Below, one piece after another: positions 14,672 through 28,737 of a stretch of DNA of 64,000 bases (the first letter of the stretch is position 1; every line of letters starts with the position of its first letter). The translations under genes were made by a program, and so were the position numbers. The DNA is taken from the NCBI GenBank assembly GCA_018697195.1, contig CM031878.1, forward strand, positions 40,866,902 through 40,930,901, read 5' to 3'. The notes under the pieces were generated by a model that was not told where the DNA came from, made no database searches, and was given only the letters and a program-made list of their open reading frames with translations. The DNA is from Certhia americana (taxonomy: Eukaryota; Chordata; Aves; Passeriformes; Certhiidae).

Positions 14672-17600
14672 GAAAGAAAAGAGGTGGAAATTAGTCCAAC
14701 CTTTAATGCAGCCTCTGTTTGTAACCTCCTTTTAGCTAACTTGAATGATAATATACCATTGTCTAGTGAGCCAGAGTGCTCCAGGACACAGAGGAATTTC
14801 AGGTACTTTATGGGACTTTCAGCATTACCTTATTAAAGGTAATATCTGAAAACTACCTTTTGTTTTATGGTTTAGTGATGAGATGACTTTGTCCTTTTCT
14901 TTAGAAAGCCATAGACCCAGGAACTGTTGCATCCATCTACAGGTGAACTTATTTTATTTCCTCATGAATGCAAATTCTCTTTGCTCTTAAAAGCTCCATG
15001 ACACCTTTAGCCCTTTAGAACAAATTCAGTCCTATGGGAAATGAAAACCTTTTTAACTGTGTTCCCCACAAATTTCCATTTAGGTTAATTTTACCTCACC
15101 TCTAATTCATTTCTCCACCAAATGGGTGATGAGTGAGCCTCGCTCTTGTCCGGCATGTTCCAAGTTGTGCACTATATAAAACACTTAACCCGGAAATGTT
15201 AAGTGTGTACCCACATTGCCGTGTGCCATGTCAGTTTTGCCAAATCCATACAGGCCTTTTGGGATGTAACTATTACAAAATCCTGTTGAAAAAATAAAAG
15301 AATATTTGAAGTAATGTCACCTGAGACACCGAGTTTTTATAGTGAAATATGATTCCATCAGTTAAAGATAGGATCTAAGAAGAAGATGTGGTAGTACTTC
15401 TATTTAAATACACACTGTTCCTTGCTGCTTTCCTGTAACAACTTCAAATATGCCTTCTATTCCCAGGGTCTTTTCCTGTATGCTGTCATTAACAAGAATT
15501 AGGAAAATAAATATTGATGGACCAGGAAGAGCAAGCTTTGAAGTCCAGGGCCTGGTGACTAAGTGCTTAAACCAACAACAAGTTCAACAGCTTCCTGATT
15601 TGTGCAGTATCTTAAAGCACAAAGACGCAAAAACAGGGAAAAGGAACTCTTTCTCCTTTTGTTTACTGATCCAGGATGGTCTCTGCTGGCTAGATTTGTA
15701 TGTACAGGAGTACCTGGGTACTTAGCACGCATGAAGAGTCTAAATATTCGTAACACTTTTTTTTAGACTCTGGTGTGTATAAGCAAGCTTTCTCTCTTCT
15801 CACTGATAACACAGGCTTATTGGCTGCCGTCCAGGACTTTTGGAGGAAGTGGTTTTATGAGACACCTGGTTTCCTTCCCAACTCTCTGGCAGAATTCCAA
15901 CCCCTGCAATTGAATCTCCAAGATGTATTTGGAAAGAAAATTCTCACTTTTATTCTAGTACTGCATTTGCTTTGATTTCTGCTTGTCATTAGGTTTACTG
16001 CATGTGGTGGAAATTTGTCAAACACTTAATGTAATTTCCTTCAGTGCTGGCTTATACCTCTCTGTGTTTTTGCCTCCCCCACTAGTATTGCAGCTGGACA
16101 TCAAGGGCTTCTTCTTTAGTTTCCTTGTCTTAATTAATTTTAAGCTCTATCTTGCTCGCTATTTTTGCTCTGTTCATAGCATTTCCAGGATAGTTCTGGG
16201 TAGCAGAAATTTCCTGGTAAAATATAGGCCTTGTTGGTGAAATACAGATATTGCTGGCTACACTGTTTTTTATTAGTTTCATTAGTAGAAATAACACTAA
16301 AAAGCAGCAGAAGCATGCAGCCCAGTTTGTCTTAGTGTAAAGGCTGCCCTGGGGTTGGTTTGCACCTCCCAGCCCACACGCAGATGGTGCTGGAGACAGG
16401 GCTTGTAAGGGAAGGGCTGGTGCTGCTCTGAGAGCACTGGTGTGTGTGTGCTCCCAGCAGTGGGGAGAGGCCCTCCCCACGGTGATGTCTCAGTGCTGGG
16501 CATCCCATTTGGTGAATCTCCATCACCCCTCCTGCTGTCATGCTGGGAAGATATGTGCAGTGATAACCATCAGTGTGATTTCTCTCCTTTTGCATGGGTC
16601 AGTGAGATTTGCCTTCTCTGGATGTTTTAATAATTTTTCGGTATTTTTCATGGTGTGGGGTTTTTTTCCGTCTACACTTAATTAAGGTAGACTTAATTAT
16701 TAGTACAGTCACATTGTTTTTTCTTTATTTGATTGTCTCCTGCAATTTTGTTGTTTTTCAGTTTCTTAATTGCAGCACAGGATTTAAAGTTAAACTAATA
16801 AAAGAAGTGTAAGGGTAAAACTTACCATCACTGAAGAATGTTTTCTTGAATTGCAAATCTGTGAACCTCAGTGAGTTAAAAGGTTTCATTTGTCTAACCA
16901 AATAACATGCTAGTCTTTCTACTGAAAGGACCAATAATTGGATTTCCATGAAAAGAATTATTTAATATAAATGCTTCCTTGTAGTGAGAGGCTTTTCAGT
17001 GCTTTACATGTCATTACCAAAAGAACGGGCATTTCATGAACAGGCATATATGAGCATATGATGAACAGAAATAATGTCATACTGCACCTAAGGTAAGACT
17101 GAATTCAGGAATAAAGTTAATTTGCAAATACAAAAACTCCAGAAAAAATGATGCTTTACAGAGTTTTCCCCAGATAATGCAAGAAAAGGCAAGCTGAAAA
17201 TCTATGAATCTCCATGGTAGCAGGTAGTTGCTCATCTTTATGAGTTTCAACATCTCTGACACGTGTACTTTTCCACAAAAAATTGATGTGCCTGAAATGC
17301 ATATTGAACTCACATTTACTAAGTGCTCTGACAAGCTCTGTGAACCGAAGACATCAATGACAGTGCCAAAATTTAAGGATGTTTAGGGAATCAAATCTAT
17401 TGATTGCATAAACCCAAAACATGTGATGCTAGTATATTTAAACTGGATTTAGTGCTGAGTCTAAAAACCCTTGATGTGGCCATTCATGCCTTCCTCATAC
17501 CTTCAGCACAATCTTTACACTATCTATAATGTCTATACAGGTAGCATGTAAGTAACTATGGCATTTCACATGACAAGTTAAGAGTCCTTGGAAAATATGC

Positions 17601-19850
17601 ATCATTATTAATTTCAAGTAGTAATAAAAAATAGTTTATTTTTGTGCCTTTGCAAATGTGCTCATTTCTGTGCAGGGTACAGTGCTTTCCTGATGGGTAG
17701 AGTTTTTAGTAAATTTGAAATTTCCTTTCTTTGTATTTTCTATCTAGAAATGTTATGTTGTCAAGCTTAGGAAACATCCCGAAAATAAGCTTGTTTGCTT
17801 CAAGTTAAAACATCTTTTCTTCCCAAACCCCTGAACTTGGAAAATAAAACAAAATATGTGACCAAAGAGCAAAGATATAATGAGTCTACAGATTTTCTCT
17901 TCTTTCCATACATATCTTACCCTTTGATGGCCCTGTTGCTTTCCACATGAACAGGACAAAGATTAATTAATTTATAGGGTTGGGGAAAGAGAGGAATCGT
18001 GGAGTCTATAGCTCCCTGCCCTTTAAGAAAAGTTTTACAATGGAAAATTATCACTACATGGTGATTTTCTTGGTTTTGTCCTGAATAACATCAGTCAGTC
18101 CAAGTTTCCCCTTCAGCTGTTTTGTTTCTCTGTTGTCATGGGCTCTACAACTCCCCAGGACTGCCCTTAGGAGTCAGAAAAACAGCTTAATCCTCCTAAG
18201 CTAATGAACATGTTGTTACCAGTACATCATGTAATAACTCCAACTCTCCATGCTGAGATTGTTTATAAGCATTTACTGATACGAGGTGCTTCTTTCTGGC
18301 CTCTTTCTTCTTGTAAAAGACCAAGGAAACCAGCTGTGGAAATGACATTTCAATGTGATTTGGGAGATAAAGGTCTGATGAAGAAAGTGGCTCTGGATAA
18401 TATCTACATTGGGATGATATGAAAACACTTCAGAAGAGTTGATTTTAGCCCAGGAAGAGCAGTCAGCAGAGGCTGTATCCTTCTGAAGAAGGTAAATGAC
18501 CTAAAGAGGCGGTTTGACTCTGAACAAAACAGAGCCTGGATCTTCCCGCATCAAACCTCCATGAAGCACATACCCATTCCTTGAACTCTAACAATAGAAC
18601 CAGCTGATTTTTCTATGGTGCAGATTTTTATTACTTGATTATTGTATTATTTATACTATTATACTGTGTGAAGACCTACAAGATAAGTGGCAGAGGCAAA
18701 AATAACCTACACCTTATTTATTATACACAACTCTGACATAGGCTAAAAGACTGGCATAGTCTTGAGCAGCACTTCAAACACATAAACCCCAATATCTTCA
18801 GCTGCAAGTTTAACAAGCCCCCCAAAAACAGAATTGGGGTTTTCAGACCCACACTCTTTTGGCATAGGATGATGGTGTGTTTAGTAAGGAAGAGGAGCAG
18901 CATTGTTAGAACAAGCCAGGCCTGCCAGGTCCTTTAGAGGGGATTTTGCTCTGTGGGATGTTTTTCCCATGGATTCAGCTCTCTTGCTGGCTCAATTAGA
19001 TGGCAAGTTGGATGGGTCCATGGAGAAAATAGGTCATACCACTACTCTGAGTTAAAACTGAAAGGGTAATGCTAAAAATAGCAATGTTTCTGGATACAAT
19101 TGCTTTATTTATTCACAGTAACTAATGTTTGTGCTTCCCATTCACAGAAAAAAAAAATCAGAACAGATTGTGGTAACAGTGGACAAGAATTAGTTAATTT
19201 ATTTTCCTTTGCTGCAAAGTGGAGAATTTTACAGATTATTTTAAAAGCAAACAGTGCTGCATGTAAAGTAAAGGGTTCTTTCCTTTAATCTCTTTACCAG
19301 TTGCAGATTCACTTTATGTTTTCTTGTTACCAGGGGGTGATGGCTTAAATCTATGGTAGAAGGGGCCAGGTTTCTATACCATGCATTTGTCATGCTCTCC
19401 TTCAGACACCACTGACCTTGCCTGAGTTTCCAACTTACTGGCCTCTTGCTTGTGGTGATTAGCTGAAGCCTTAAAATCCCTTTTTTTATTTTATATGTAC
19501 CTGGAGCTAAACTGTTGTGAATTCAAAGAAAATTAATATCTTTTACCACTTCCAGGTCTAGTGATATGGACATTTTTCTTCGTCTTATTAAAAAATGCTT
19601 TTCAAGGCATTTTTATATACAAAAGTATTTATAAATTAATCTAATTTACAATTTTTTTATTAACAGGTTGATTAATCTGAAGCTTTCTCTCACTCCTACA
19701 CACTCAAAAGAAATGCAAAAAAATTTACTCACCATGTAAATGTGTGTAAATGCAATATGTATTCCAGTCTGTGTACACAATCTGGGCTCAGAAATGGAGT
19801 ATCAGGGAAGCAGTATATTACATTGTAACACACATTATTTTCTGAACAGT

Positions 19851-19880
19851 ATATGTAAATATATGTAAATATGAGTAAAT
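19851..19880. repeat. Tandem 10-bp AT-rich repeat, three units
   Basis: Units are ATATGTAAAT, ATATGTAAAT and ATGAGTAAAT in direct succession. This is a small simple-sequence expansion. Confidence 0.8.
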
Positions 19881-20163
19881 ATGGATGTTCATCTTGGCAG
19901 CAAAATTATTAGACACAGTAGCAGCATATGAATTGTCTGGTGTTTGTGGAGATCATCAAAGAGACATGCAATTGCCCTCCATAATGCAAACTGTGACTTT
20001 CTGCAACATCTGTGAGAAAAACATTAGTTCAAATGCTTTGACTACTAATTTCGCATTGCCATCTTTATTATTTCTAATTTGTATCATCTACCAGGACTTG
20101 TGTAAACCATCTAACATTGTCTTGAGACATCATTTTCTCTAAACTAAAAAGACATATATTTGA

Positions 20164-20463
20164 CAGGTCCACTCAGTGGATAAGAATTGTCTGGAGGGTT
20201 ACTCAAAGAGTTGTGGTCAATGGTTTGATGTCCAAGTGGAGACCAGTGATGAAAAGTGTTGTCAGGGTCAGTACTGAGCCTAGCTCTGTTTGATACCTTT
20301 GTTGGAAACACAGTCCATGGGATCTAGGGCACCCTCACCAGATTTGCTAATGGCACCAAGTTGTGTGGGGGAGTCCACAGGCTGGAGCAAACGGATGTCA
20401 TGGCATTGGAATAAACTGATCTTGAAGGTCCCTTCCAACCCAAAACATTCTATGGTTCCATGA
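20164..20463 (+). mobile_element. CR1 LINE fragment with internal deletion
   Basis: The left part (20164-20390) matches the region of CR1 ORF2 that encodes the end of the reverse transcriptase domain, including the phrases for 'agagttgtggtcaatgg' and 'caccctcaccagatttgctaatggcacc'. The sequence then jumps to the CR1 3' terminus (GAAGGTCCCTTCCAACCC and TTCTATGGTTCCATGA). About 600 or more bases that normally separate these parts are missing, so the copy has an internal deletion as well as 5' truncation. It cannot encode a functional protein. Confidence 0.85.
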
Positions 20464-21679
20464 CCTGAGAAAGTAAGAAATCTTTTGGGGAGATACATGC
20501 ATATATAAACAGCATATATGATGTTGTTTATCAGAAGTGAATCAACCCAGTTAATTTATTGGAATTTTAATATGGCAAGAAGGAAGAGAAATTGGAGAAA
20601 GAAGTTACCTAATATTTATTTCAGGAAAAATAAGGACTTATGTGTTACAAAATGTTAATAACTTTTTTATAAACTTTTTTTTTGTTATTTATTTTTCAAA
20701 CATGGAATACTTGTGAATTCATCTTTCTTCAAAAATGAACCTGGTGTAAAAAGTTGGTGGTTATGCATTATCTACAAGTGAACCATCAGTACAAAATTTG
20801 AGGAAAAGCAACTGCTTTATCCTTTATCAGAAATCATTTGGCAGTGTTAAAATATAATGCAGTTTCCACCGGGTTTTCAGAAGAGGTCCAAACTGAGCAC
20901 AACTTATTTTCTCTCATGTTTTACTCATTTCACATTAAGAGGCTAAGAGGTGAATCAGAACTTCCTGTAATGATTAATGGATAACAGAGAGTTCTAGTTC
21001 TCAATTAAATTGCTCTTTTATGCCCCTTTTCTTCTCCTCTGATTAATTACAATTCCTGAAAATACTGTTCTCTTCTTGGAAATTCAAGAGATGTCTGGTC
21101 AGCAACATCCTATGAGATTGTTGTCACATCATGCTGTGCTTTCAGATGCTCCTAGGCTGCATTCATATTCAAAAAAGTTAAACTGCATTCTCTAATTTTA
21201 CACTCCATACTTATTTTTGTCATTTTTACCTAGAGACCTCTTCTTCAAGCTACTGAAAACAAATACCTGCTTGTAAGATAAGAACTCTAAGTCTGGCAGA
21301 AATATTACTTTCAAAATGGCTTGGAATTCTGAGGCAAAGCATTCCCTTTCTCTGTTTTCTGTTCATGATTTACATTTTTGCTTGAAAATTGAATTGTATT
21401 ATCTATGCATCTTGCTCTGTTAATCTGTCCTTAAAATGGCGCTTCTTACACTCTCAACTTCTTTTTTTCCCTAGTCTACACACATTCTTTCTGTACTCAA
21501 ACATGATTGCTTACTAACTCTTTTTCCCTGTACCCTCGTGGAAATCTGTTGTATTGCAAAAGCTCTAGGTATACCCTCCAAAAGTAAATAGGAATAAATA
21601 ACCATTAATTAATAATGATAGTTAAGGAACTTTCAGTCTTATATGAATGACATTTTATGTAATCCTACTCACATTACAA
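20464..21679. other. Unique AT-rich DNA, no gene seen
   Basis: No open frame worth noting and no recognisable repeat is visible in this stretch. Confidence 0.55.
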
Positions 21680-21805
21680 AATTCTGATCACTGCTTTCAT
21701 TTCACAGATAAATAAAATGAGGCTGAGAGGGCCAGAGATACACCCAGGATTGCATGGCCTGTCTGTGACACAGCCAAGGTTTGCATTTGGGATTTCTTGG
21801 TATCA
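21680..21805 (+). repeat. Ancient amniote MIR/L2/L3-like remnant
   Basis: The order of phrases 'catttcacagata', 'aaaatgaggctgagaggg', 'cctgtctgtgacacagccaaggtttg' and 'catttgggatttcttgg' resembles the conserved 3' core of old amniote MIR/L2/L3-type retroelements. Divergence is high, so the exact family cannot be named by eye. Confidence 0.45.
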
Positions 21806-23764
21806 GGAAAATTTGGGGTTTGCTGCATTACCAGATATATTGCTGGCTGCAAGTGACTAGAGTAGACAAGTATGTTTATGGTTCAGAAATTTGTTAACAT
21901 AATTTTTTTTCTGTTTTTCATCTCTTGCCATTCTCAGGAGAGTAAATTCTTGAAAAAGGCTCATGCTAAACATTTTGGCTTTCATCAAAATTAAAGTGTT
22001 CTGTCATTTGTGAAGGTGCTCACGAAAGAGACTCTGGTTCTTTTCTAAAACAATTGTTTTTTGATCTGGAAAGTGATACAGAGTAAATGATTCTCAAAAC
22101 AGTCATGGGATGAGTTGCAGTGGGATGAAATAAGAACAGACGCTGTGCCCGCATATTAATCCTTTACTTTGGCTTTTGAAATCCAGAATGCTGGGGTCTT
22201 TGTGACCCCTGAGAGTCTTAAGCAGCCATGTTCCCTAGGAAATGAATGTTACAGGGAGCAGAAAGAAAAATTACCTCCAATTCACAGAAGAAATGGGAGG
22301 CATTGAGTGTTTGTGTTCCGTTTCTTTGCAGTGAATATAATCTAACCCAAATAATTTGTTGTCTGTATTATCCTACATCTCCCTGAATACTATGAATGTG
22401 TTCACATCCTTAGATTTGGGCCTGGTCCATTATGCCCAATATGCCCAACTATCTACTTTTAGTTTCTTCATCCCAGCCACCATAAACAGTGATACCTTTT
22501 CAGAAGAGTCTGAAGAAAAGATAGTCTCAGAAAATGTCCTCTGACATACCAATGTGGCATAATGCAACAGCCAGGAACTTTTCATAAGTAATGAACTAGT
22601 TGTGTAGTTTTATCTTTTTGGAATTAATTTTCCCTTGCATTTTTCCTTCCCTTCTTCTGTAGGATACTGAGACTCAAATGAGTAAGCTCAGAGCTGTATC
22701 CCTGTAGTATGCTGCTGTGCTGTGTTAACTACATTGTGCTGCTCAGAGGAGGGGGTGTCTGCTTTATTATTATTATTATTACATATATGTCTAGATTTAT
22801 CTGAGAATTTCTGAAACAGAAGTCTGTCATTGGCAAAGAATTTTATGACTCCTTTATTTGGGCCTTAAACAATGAAAAGAGTCTGTCTAAAGGGAGATTG
22901 GTCAAGTAGTTCACAGCTATTAGAGCTAAGTAATTTCTGTGACTTAGCTCTTTTATTCTTGGTGGCACGAGTGCTTCCAGAATATGTCATATCTCACATC
23001 CCTGTGAAGAATTGCAGTTTGTGCTGTAACCAAGGAGCACCCTCAAGGCAGAGAGTGTGCATTCTGTGGTGAGTGGTGGGCAGTAGGAAAAGACTGTCCT
23101 GCCTCTGAGCACTGTCATTGCTCAGTGCACCCGTGGGAGGCACCTGGGGACCTCCAGTATCCAAGCCATGCTGCCATGGGCTCTCCTACAAATCTTGCCT
23201 GAAAGCAGAATCAGTATGCAACACACTGGTGAGCACTGGGATGCAGTGTTATATGCACTTGAACCAAGTAGACTTGCACCACAACTAGGTTATGACACTT
23301 CCTTTAAAGTCTCCAGAAAAATTATTCTGCTCCAAGAAATGCCAGGTTTCCATAGAGGAAGGAAAACAATTTGTGTGTGTAAGGTAGGACAGGAGGAAAG
23401 AATTTGCCACAGTCTAATGCTCAGTGTTTCGTTCATGAGGATGCTGTTCATGTGATGAAGAAAAGGTCTAGAAATAAAAATCAATATTTTAAATTCTGTG
23501 TCAAAGAACTGTGATTATTTGACCTGTCAGGGGATTTTATTTTTATTGATTTTTATGTTTTCAAATCTATTTGAAAATGATAGCTCCTTTGCTTATTAGG
23601 GGATAAGCCTTAGCAATGAAATACTGGATTTGTGGGTATTTGTTTATGCCTATGAATTTCTGCCTCAGAACTCTCAGTTCAGCGAGTCAAAAGGAAAAAA
23701 TTCCATTAACAACTCCCAGTATAAGATCAATTGATACCACTGAATAACTTGTTCTTATAGAGCA
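21806..23764. other. Unique DNA with a (TTA)n microsatellite
   Basis: No gene is recognised; the longest frame is 95 codons (23168-23455 plus) with no domain. A short (TTA)n microsatellite lies at about 22763-22780. Confidence 0.55.
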
Positions 23765-23930
23765 TCACAGAATGGGTTGGGGTGGAAGAGAACTTAAAGA
23801 TTGTCTTATTCCAACCACCTGTCATGGACAGTGGCATTTTTACCAGACCAGGTTGCTCAGCGCTCCATCCCACCTGGCCTTAAACACTGCCAGGGATGGG
23901 TCACCCACAGGTTCTCTGGGCAAGTACATT
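23765..23930 (-). mobile_element. CR1 LINE, short 3' fragment
   Basis: The plus strand reads TCACAGAATGGGTTGGGG, then the complement of the usual CR1 3' region: a decayed 'agagaacttaaagattgtct', 'caggttgctcagcgctccatcc', and 'cactgccagggatgggtcaccca'. This places a 5'-truncated CR1 on the minus strand. Confidence 0.88.
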
Positions 23931-25969
23931 TCAAGAGCATTTGGTCTTTGTTTGTCCCTTTTAAAAAATATATACAACATGGGATTAGATGTGGGAGCAA
24001 TTGTGCCACTGCAAAGTAAGTAAAGGTGTGCATTCACAGTGTGCCAGCTACTCCTTGCTAGCTGCTCCTCTGTAGTAATTCCTCAGGAGTGAATGGCTTG
24101 GAGGAATGGGTGAAGTGCCTTGTATTTAGTGAATGGTGTTGCCAGGCAGCATGAACCAAGGTCATGCTTTAGGCTAGTGAAGACATTGAGAGCTGCTATC
24201 ACAGCTGATATTGTAGGACCTTGTTCAGTTACTTTTAATTTCCTAAGTGATCACCTCCATTTTTAGTAATGTTCTCCTTCCTTCTTAGACCAGGTCCCAT
24301 TAATATGCAAGAAGTAGAGGATCCCACTACAATAGCTGGAGGGACTTCAGTTTCCAAATACGGGAAAGTGAACTTTTCATGAATGCTAAATAAAGACAGG
24401 AGCCACAGGGCTCTGCACCACAGTCTCTTCGCTCTGTCTTAGGCTCACTTGTGAAACACTGGTTTTGCCAAAGCATACTCTCCAAATTGCAGCTCACACA
24501 GAAATAAATTTCCCTAGCTGGAGGAGTCAAATCTGTTGAAGCATGAAAGTGCAAGGCTAGAAAAAACCCTCCAGGGATCATGCAAGTTGATGTGTAACCT
24601 GACAGATAATTAACTTTTTCAAAGAAAACCATTCATTATAGCAGTCTTTGTGCTTCAATAACATATTTAAATACCATTTTTCTACTCTCCCATGCTCTAA
24701 CTTAAGCCTATTTTTCTCCTGGTAGTTGTCACAGTGGACACCCATACCAGCTGATGACCATATGGTTCTAAGACGTGCTGCGCAGGCTACTTGTAGTAGA
24801 AAAATAAGAAATGTGGTATTTAAAAACATCACATCTAATTTCAAACCACTATAACTCCAGATACTTTATCATTACACTGATGATGAATCATTTATTATGT
24901 GTTTCAAGCTTGTGCATTTAATTTCTTTAACTGTAGGCCTTTGCAGTTCTCTTTGCTGAATTTTTTCATCTTGATTTCAAATGACCTCACCTGTTTCTAG
25001 GGATCATTTTGAGCTCTGGTCCTGTCTTTGAGAAAGCTTACATTCCACCTGTGCTCATGTTTTTTGGAAACTGTGATGAACAGTGAGTAGGACTGCATCA
25101 CACAGGCTGTTAATGAAAGCTGAAATGACAAGATGCAGGACCAGCCACTATCTGACCCACCCATCTGTATGCCTGTGCCATAGACTTCTGCAGCCTGAAC
25201 TCTTCTGTGTCAAGCAATGTGCAGACACTAAACAAAAAAACTTTGTAGACTGAAAAAATTGCTTTTTAAGTAGCAAAAAAAGACAACAGATTGATGAAAC
25301 AAACTAGAAGGGGAGCGAGTATGAAATTTTCTGCTTGTAGAATGTTTTTCAAACAATTGCATGCTTAGTAGGGAGACTGCTGCCTAATCAGGAGATTTGA
25401 AATGATGTGGCTGTTCCCCTTGAGAAATGGCAGTGAGGAGAAAGGCATTTTCGTATGGAAGAAGTTTTCTATCCATTTCTGGCATGGTGCAAAAAAAAAT
25501 ATTTCCACTTGGCAAGAAGAATTATATTCTCCTTGAAAAAAAAAAAAATCAGGACTGGGTGTGCCAGCTATGGTCTTTGCTACATGAAAAAAACCAGAAA
25601 TTTCTCTGCTGCTCTTGAGTAGAAAACATGATGAGACGTTAATTATTCATTGCTGGAACTTGCTAGATTTTAGAGAAGGAAAATAAGTGATAAATGTAAG
25701 GTCAGGTTCATTTTAGTTCTGGAGTTTGTTTTGTGTATCTGCTTCTAAAGAAGGAAAAATAGTCATGGATCTGACAAACAACTTCTCATGCCAAAAATTG
25801 CCTGCATCCTTTTTCTGTAGGATTGGGAACTGTGATTTGTTGAGGTCTGGCAAAATGTATAGCATGTAATTAGTAACTTTTGCAGTATTGCAATATTAAA
25901 TAAAATCCTGTTCCCGCATTAAATATGAGGAAGGGCACAAAGTCCCAGAATTCAACAGAAACTGAGGGG
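23931..25969. other. Unique AT-rich DNA, no gene seen
   Basis: No gene is recognised. The 101-codon (24327-24632 minus) and 88-codon (24578-24844 minus) frames overlap each other in different frames and show no known domain. A 12-A run lies near 25538. Confidence 0.55.
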
Positions 25970-25975
25970 CTCATT

Positions 25976-26308
25976 TGTAGCTTCTCCTGTCCCTTTAACC
26001 CCCCCACAAGCTGCCAGCCCAGATTTAGGGGGAGTATTGGAAGAGGGAACTACAGAATAGGGTAGAGAGAGTTACAAAAGAGGCCCTCTTACCCCAGGAT
26101 GTATTCCAAGGCCTTTATTCCTTGAAGGGGATCCGGAGCGAGAGAGAGATCACATGGGGGAGAGGGGTTTTTATCACCTTTGGGGTCGGGGTCAAGTTAC
26201 CTGGTTGATGGCTATAGGTCAAGAGATCAGGGGGCAGGTAACCCAGGCCGGTTACAGTTTCTGGGGGAGGGGTTTTGGGGGAAAAACATTCCTAAAGGGA
26301 ATACAACA
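25976..26308 (-). repeat. Solo retroviral LTR, minus strand
   Basis: The 333-bp segment begins TGTAGCTTCT and ends ATACAACA (TG...CA), and is flanked by a perfect 6-bp duplication CTCATT at 25970-25975 and 26309-26314. Orientation comes from signals on the minus strand: a TATA-like GATAAAAACC (complement of 26166-26175) followed by an AATAAA polyadenylation signal (complement of 26114-26119), giving U3-R-U5 order. A 6-bp duplication is typical of alpha/beta-like (class II, ERVK-type) retroviruses. No internal viral sequence remains, so it is a solo LTR left by LTR-LTR recombination. I do not name the subfamily. Confidence 0.88.
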
Positions 26309-26314
26309 CTCATT

Positions 26315-28737
26315 CATCCATACCATGGTTATATATGGCCCTGGATGTAAAAAAGAAAGAGCATTTGGGATAGATATGTATGCGGCATAACAAATAACAC
26401 ATGTTACTACTATATACTGCTGAGATCCATTCATCCAATATAATATCAAATTTGGGGATGTTGCCCCATGAATCAGGAGAATTACTCAGTGTGAATAACA
26501 GAGTGAAGCCCTGATCATGACCAGGGAAAAAGCTACTGGTTACAGTAGTTATTGTTTTCCTGGAATGAACCACATTAAGAGGGAATGACATTTTTATTGA
26601 AAATGATGCATAGGCTGTGTTGGATTAAATCATCTGCTTGAGAATTACTTGTTTTCCTAACTAAAGTTCTTCATATTTCCTGGATGATGCAGCATATTGC
26701 ATGAAGCATTTTGTCTTATGCAACTTCATGTCACATTACACAGCTGATGCAGCCTTATGCAACTATGCTGGCATATGCTGAAAGTTAAACAAGAGGAAAC
26801 ACGTGTTTCTGAATGGTAAGATATTGTAGTAGAAATAATCTTTTTTTTACCACAGTTGTGTTGGTTGGCAGAGAACAAAGATCTAGACTTTATGATGACA
26901 AAGTTGTAAGACGTGGGAAGTGATGACATTGGGCTGACTGGGCAATTATGTATTCATGGACAGGCTGAAGCAGGGGAATACTTTATCCGATAGTGTTGAG
27001 AGATCAGTACCACTGAGACTACTGCTGTTTTTCCATGTCTCACAAAAGAGAAAAAAATTCCTACCTACTTTCTAGGTTGGATCTCAATGCCTGTGTTTGA
27101 ATTAGGACTCTATTTTGAGACCATGAATTATAAAATCTCAGTGAATTACCAAATTAGAGGCATTTCTGTAGAAGGAGAAACTCTGAATGTATCTAAGTAT
27201 TTCTATAGTACTAAATGTATTTTCTACCACTGTCTGTTCCCATGATTGTCTCTCATTCCTGACCACTTACTGGTTCTCTCTCCGGAATGTCTGAGAATGG
27301 GTGTTTCTGCCTTTGTTCTCTTTCATACAGACAAAAAAAAAAAGCTGAAGTTAAAAGACAAGCAATTTTCTTGCAGCAGCAACAAACTGTTCTGTAACAT
27401 TTTCTCCTTCACATCCATCTCCCTCTTTATCATTGATAGACAATAGATGCTCTTCCAGTAGAAAAGACAGACACTATATGACTTGCTTATTCAAGAGGCT
27501 AAGTGAAATGCAGGGTATCAATCAGGAAATTTATCTGAATGATTATTAGAGAAGGTATTCAGTCATGCATCATGTGAGGTGTTGTTTTTCACACTTTGCA
27601 AAACCCAGGTACTTCATAAAGGTACTGATGAAAGTCAACTCAAGTGCTTTTTCTAGAAAATTCTATTTGGGGACTCACACTCATCTGGGGAAGGAAATAT
27701 GAAACTAAATTATAATATAAAGGCTAAATTACTGTTGTGTTGTGCAGTTTGGGATGCGTAGCCTCAGGAGTGCCAGGGTTGCATACCTTTCTTTGAAAGA
27801 GTACATTATAGCCTGACATTTTTAGTCACTTGAGTTTGTGGAGTTCTCAAACATATTACATACAAGGAAACAGCAAGTTACATAACTAAATTTCAAGAGT
27901 CAGTGGTATATAATACCAAGGCATCCCACAAATATCCCTTTCAGGGCCAGATATTTCAGGGTCAGACTGGTACATATGGCTGCCAGGATTCAGTTCAGGC
28001 AGGGAGTCCTGTTCCATGCCATACCAAGTTCAGGCAGTATGTTTTTAGGCCAGCCTTTGCTAGAATAATATTAGAATTGCCACTGTTTGTGAGCTTGCTT
28101 CAAACGGGTATAAACAGATGTATTAGCAATATTTACATTACTTTCCCCTCTCAGCATAACAAGTCTGTATTCATCTTGCTCTTATAAAATCTTCCCTGCC
28201 ATATCTACAGCCCTAAATGGTGTGTTGATACCTATCTATCCCTAATACTCTTTCCACTGCTCATCTTGCAAAACTAAAGTTGTTTAGAGAAGCACTCTAA
28301 AGTGCTTCTTATGACAGCAGCCTTGAGACAGGGAGCATCCCAGTGTATGCGAGGACTGTGGCTGCTCCTACTGTGCTGCCTGTCATGCAGCTGCCACCTT
28401 TCCTGTCCCACTTAACCAAAGACAAATGTTCAGTAGGTCAAATCTCACTGAAAAACCCCTAACAATAATGCCAGAATCTAAATATTTCTCTAATAGGGCA
28501 CTCTTCCTTGATAAGGGAGCCCTGTTAATCCTCTGCGTCCCAACTCTTAACTCCTTAATCCTTCCTCAGGGCTACTCTTTCCTTTCTGCTGGAATACTCC
28601 TGTAAACCATACGGCTACCCTCTGAGGGTGTTGCTCAAAAATTGAGACTTAAAACCTGCATAAAGCATAGTCAAAATCAAAATTTCTGTCTTCTATGAAG
28701 CAAGATTGCATTTCCACACAAAAAAAAGGGGAGCAAA
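26315..28737. other. Unique AT-rich DNA, no gene seen
   Basis: No gene or repeat was recognised. Open frames are at most 94 codons and without known domains. Confidence 0.55.

Larger units (their letters stand above)
12341..20163. other. Unique AT-rich DNA, no gene seen
   Basis: No exon or gene is recognised. The longest open frames (116 codons at 16130-16480 minus; 91 codons at 15450-15725 plus) show no known domain. A somewhat GC-richer patch lies at about 16340-16560. Local structures are a perfect 11-bp hairpin at 14645-14671 and three tandem copies of a 10-bp AT-rich unit at 19851-19880. Confidence 0.55.
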
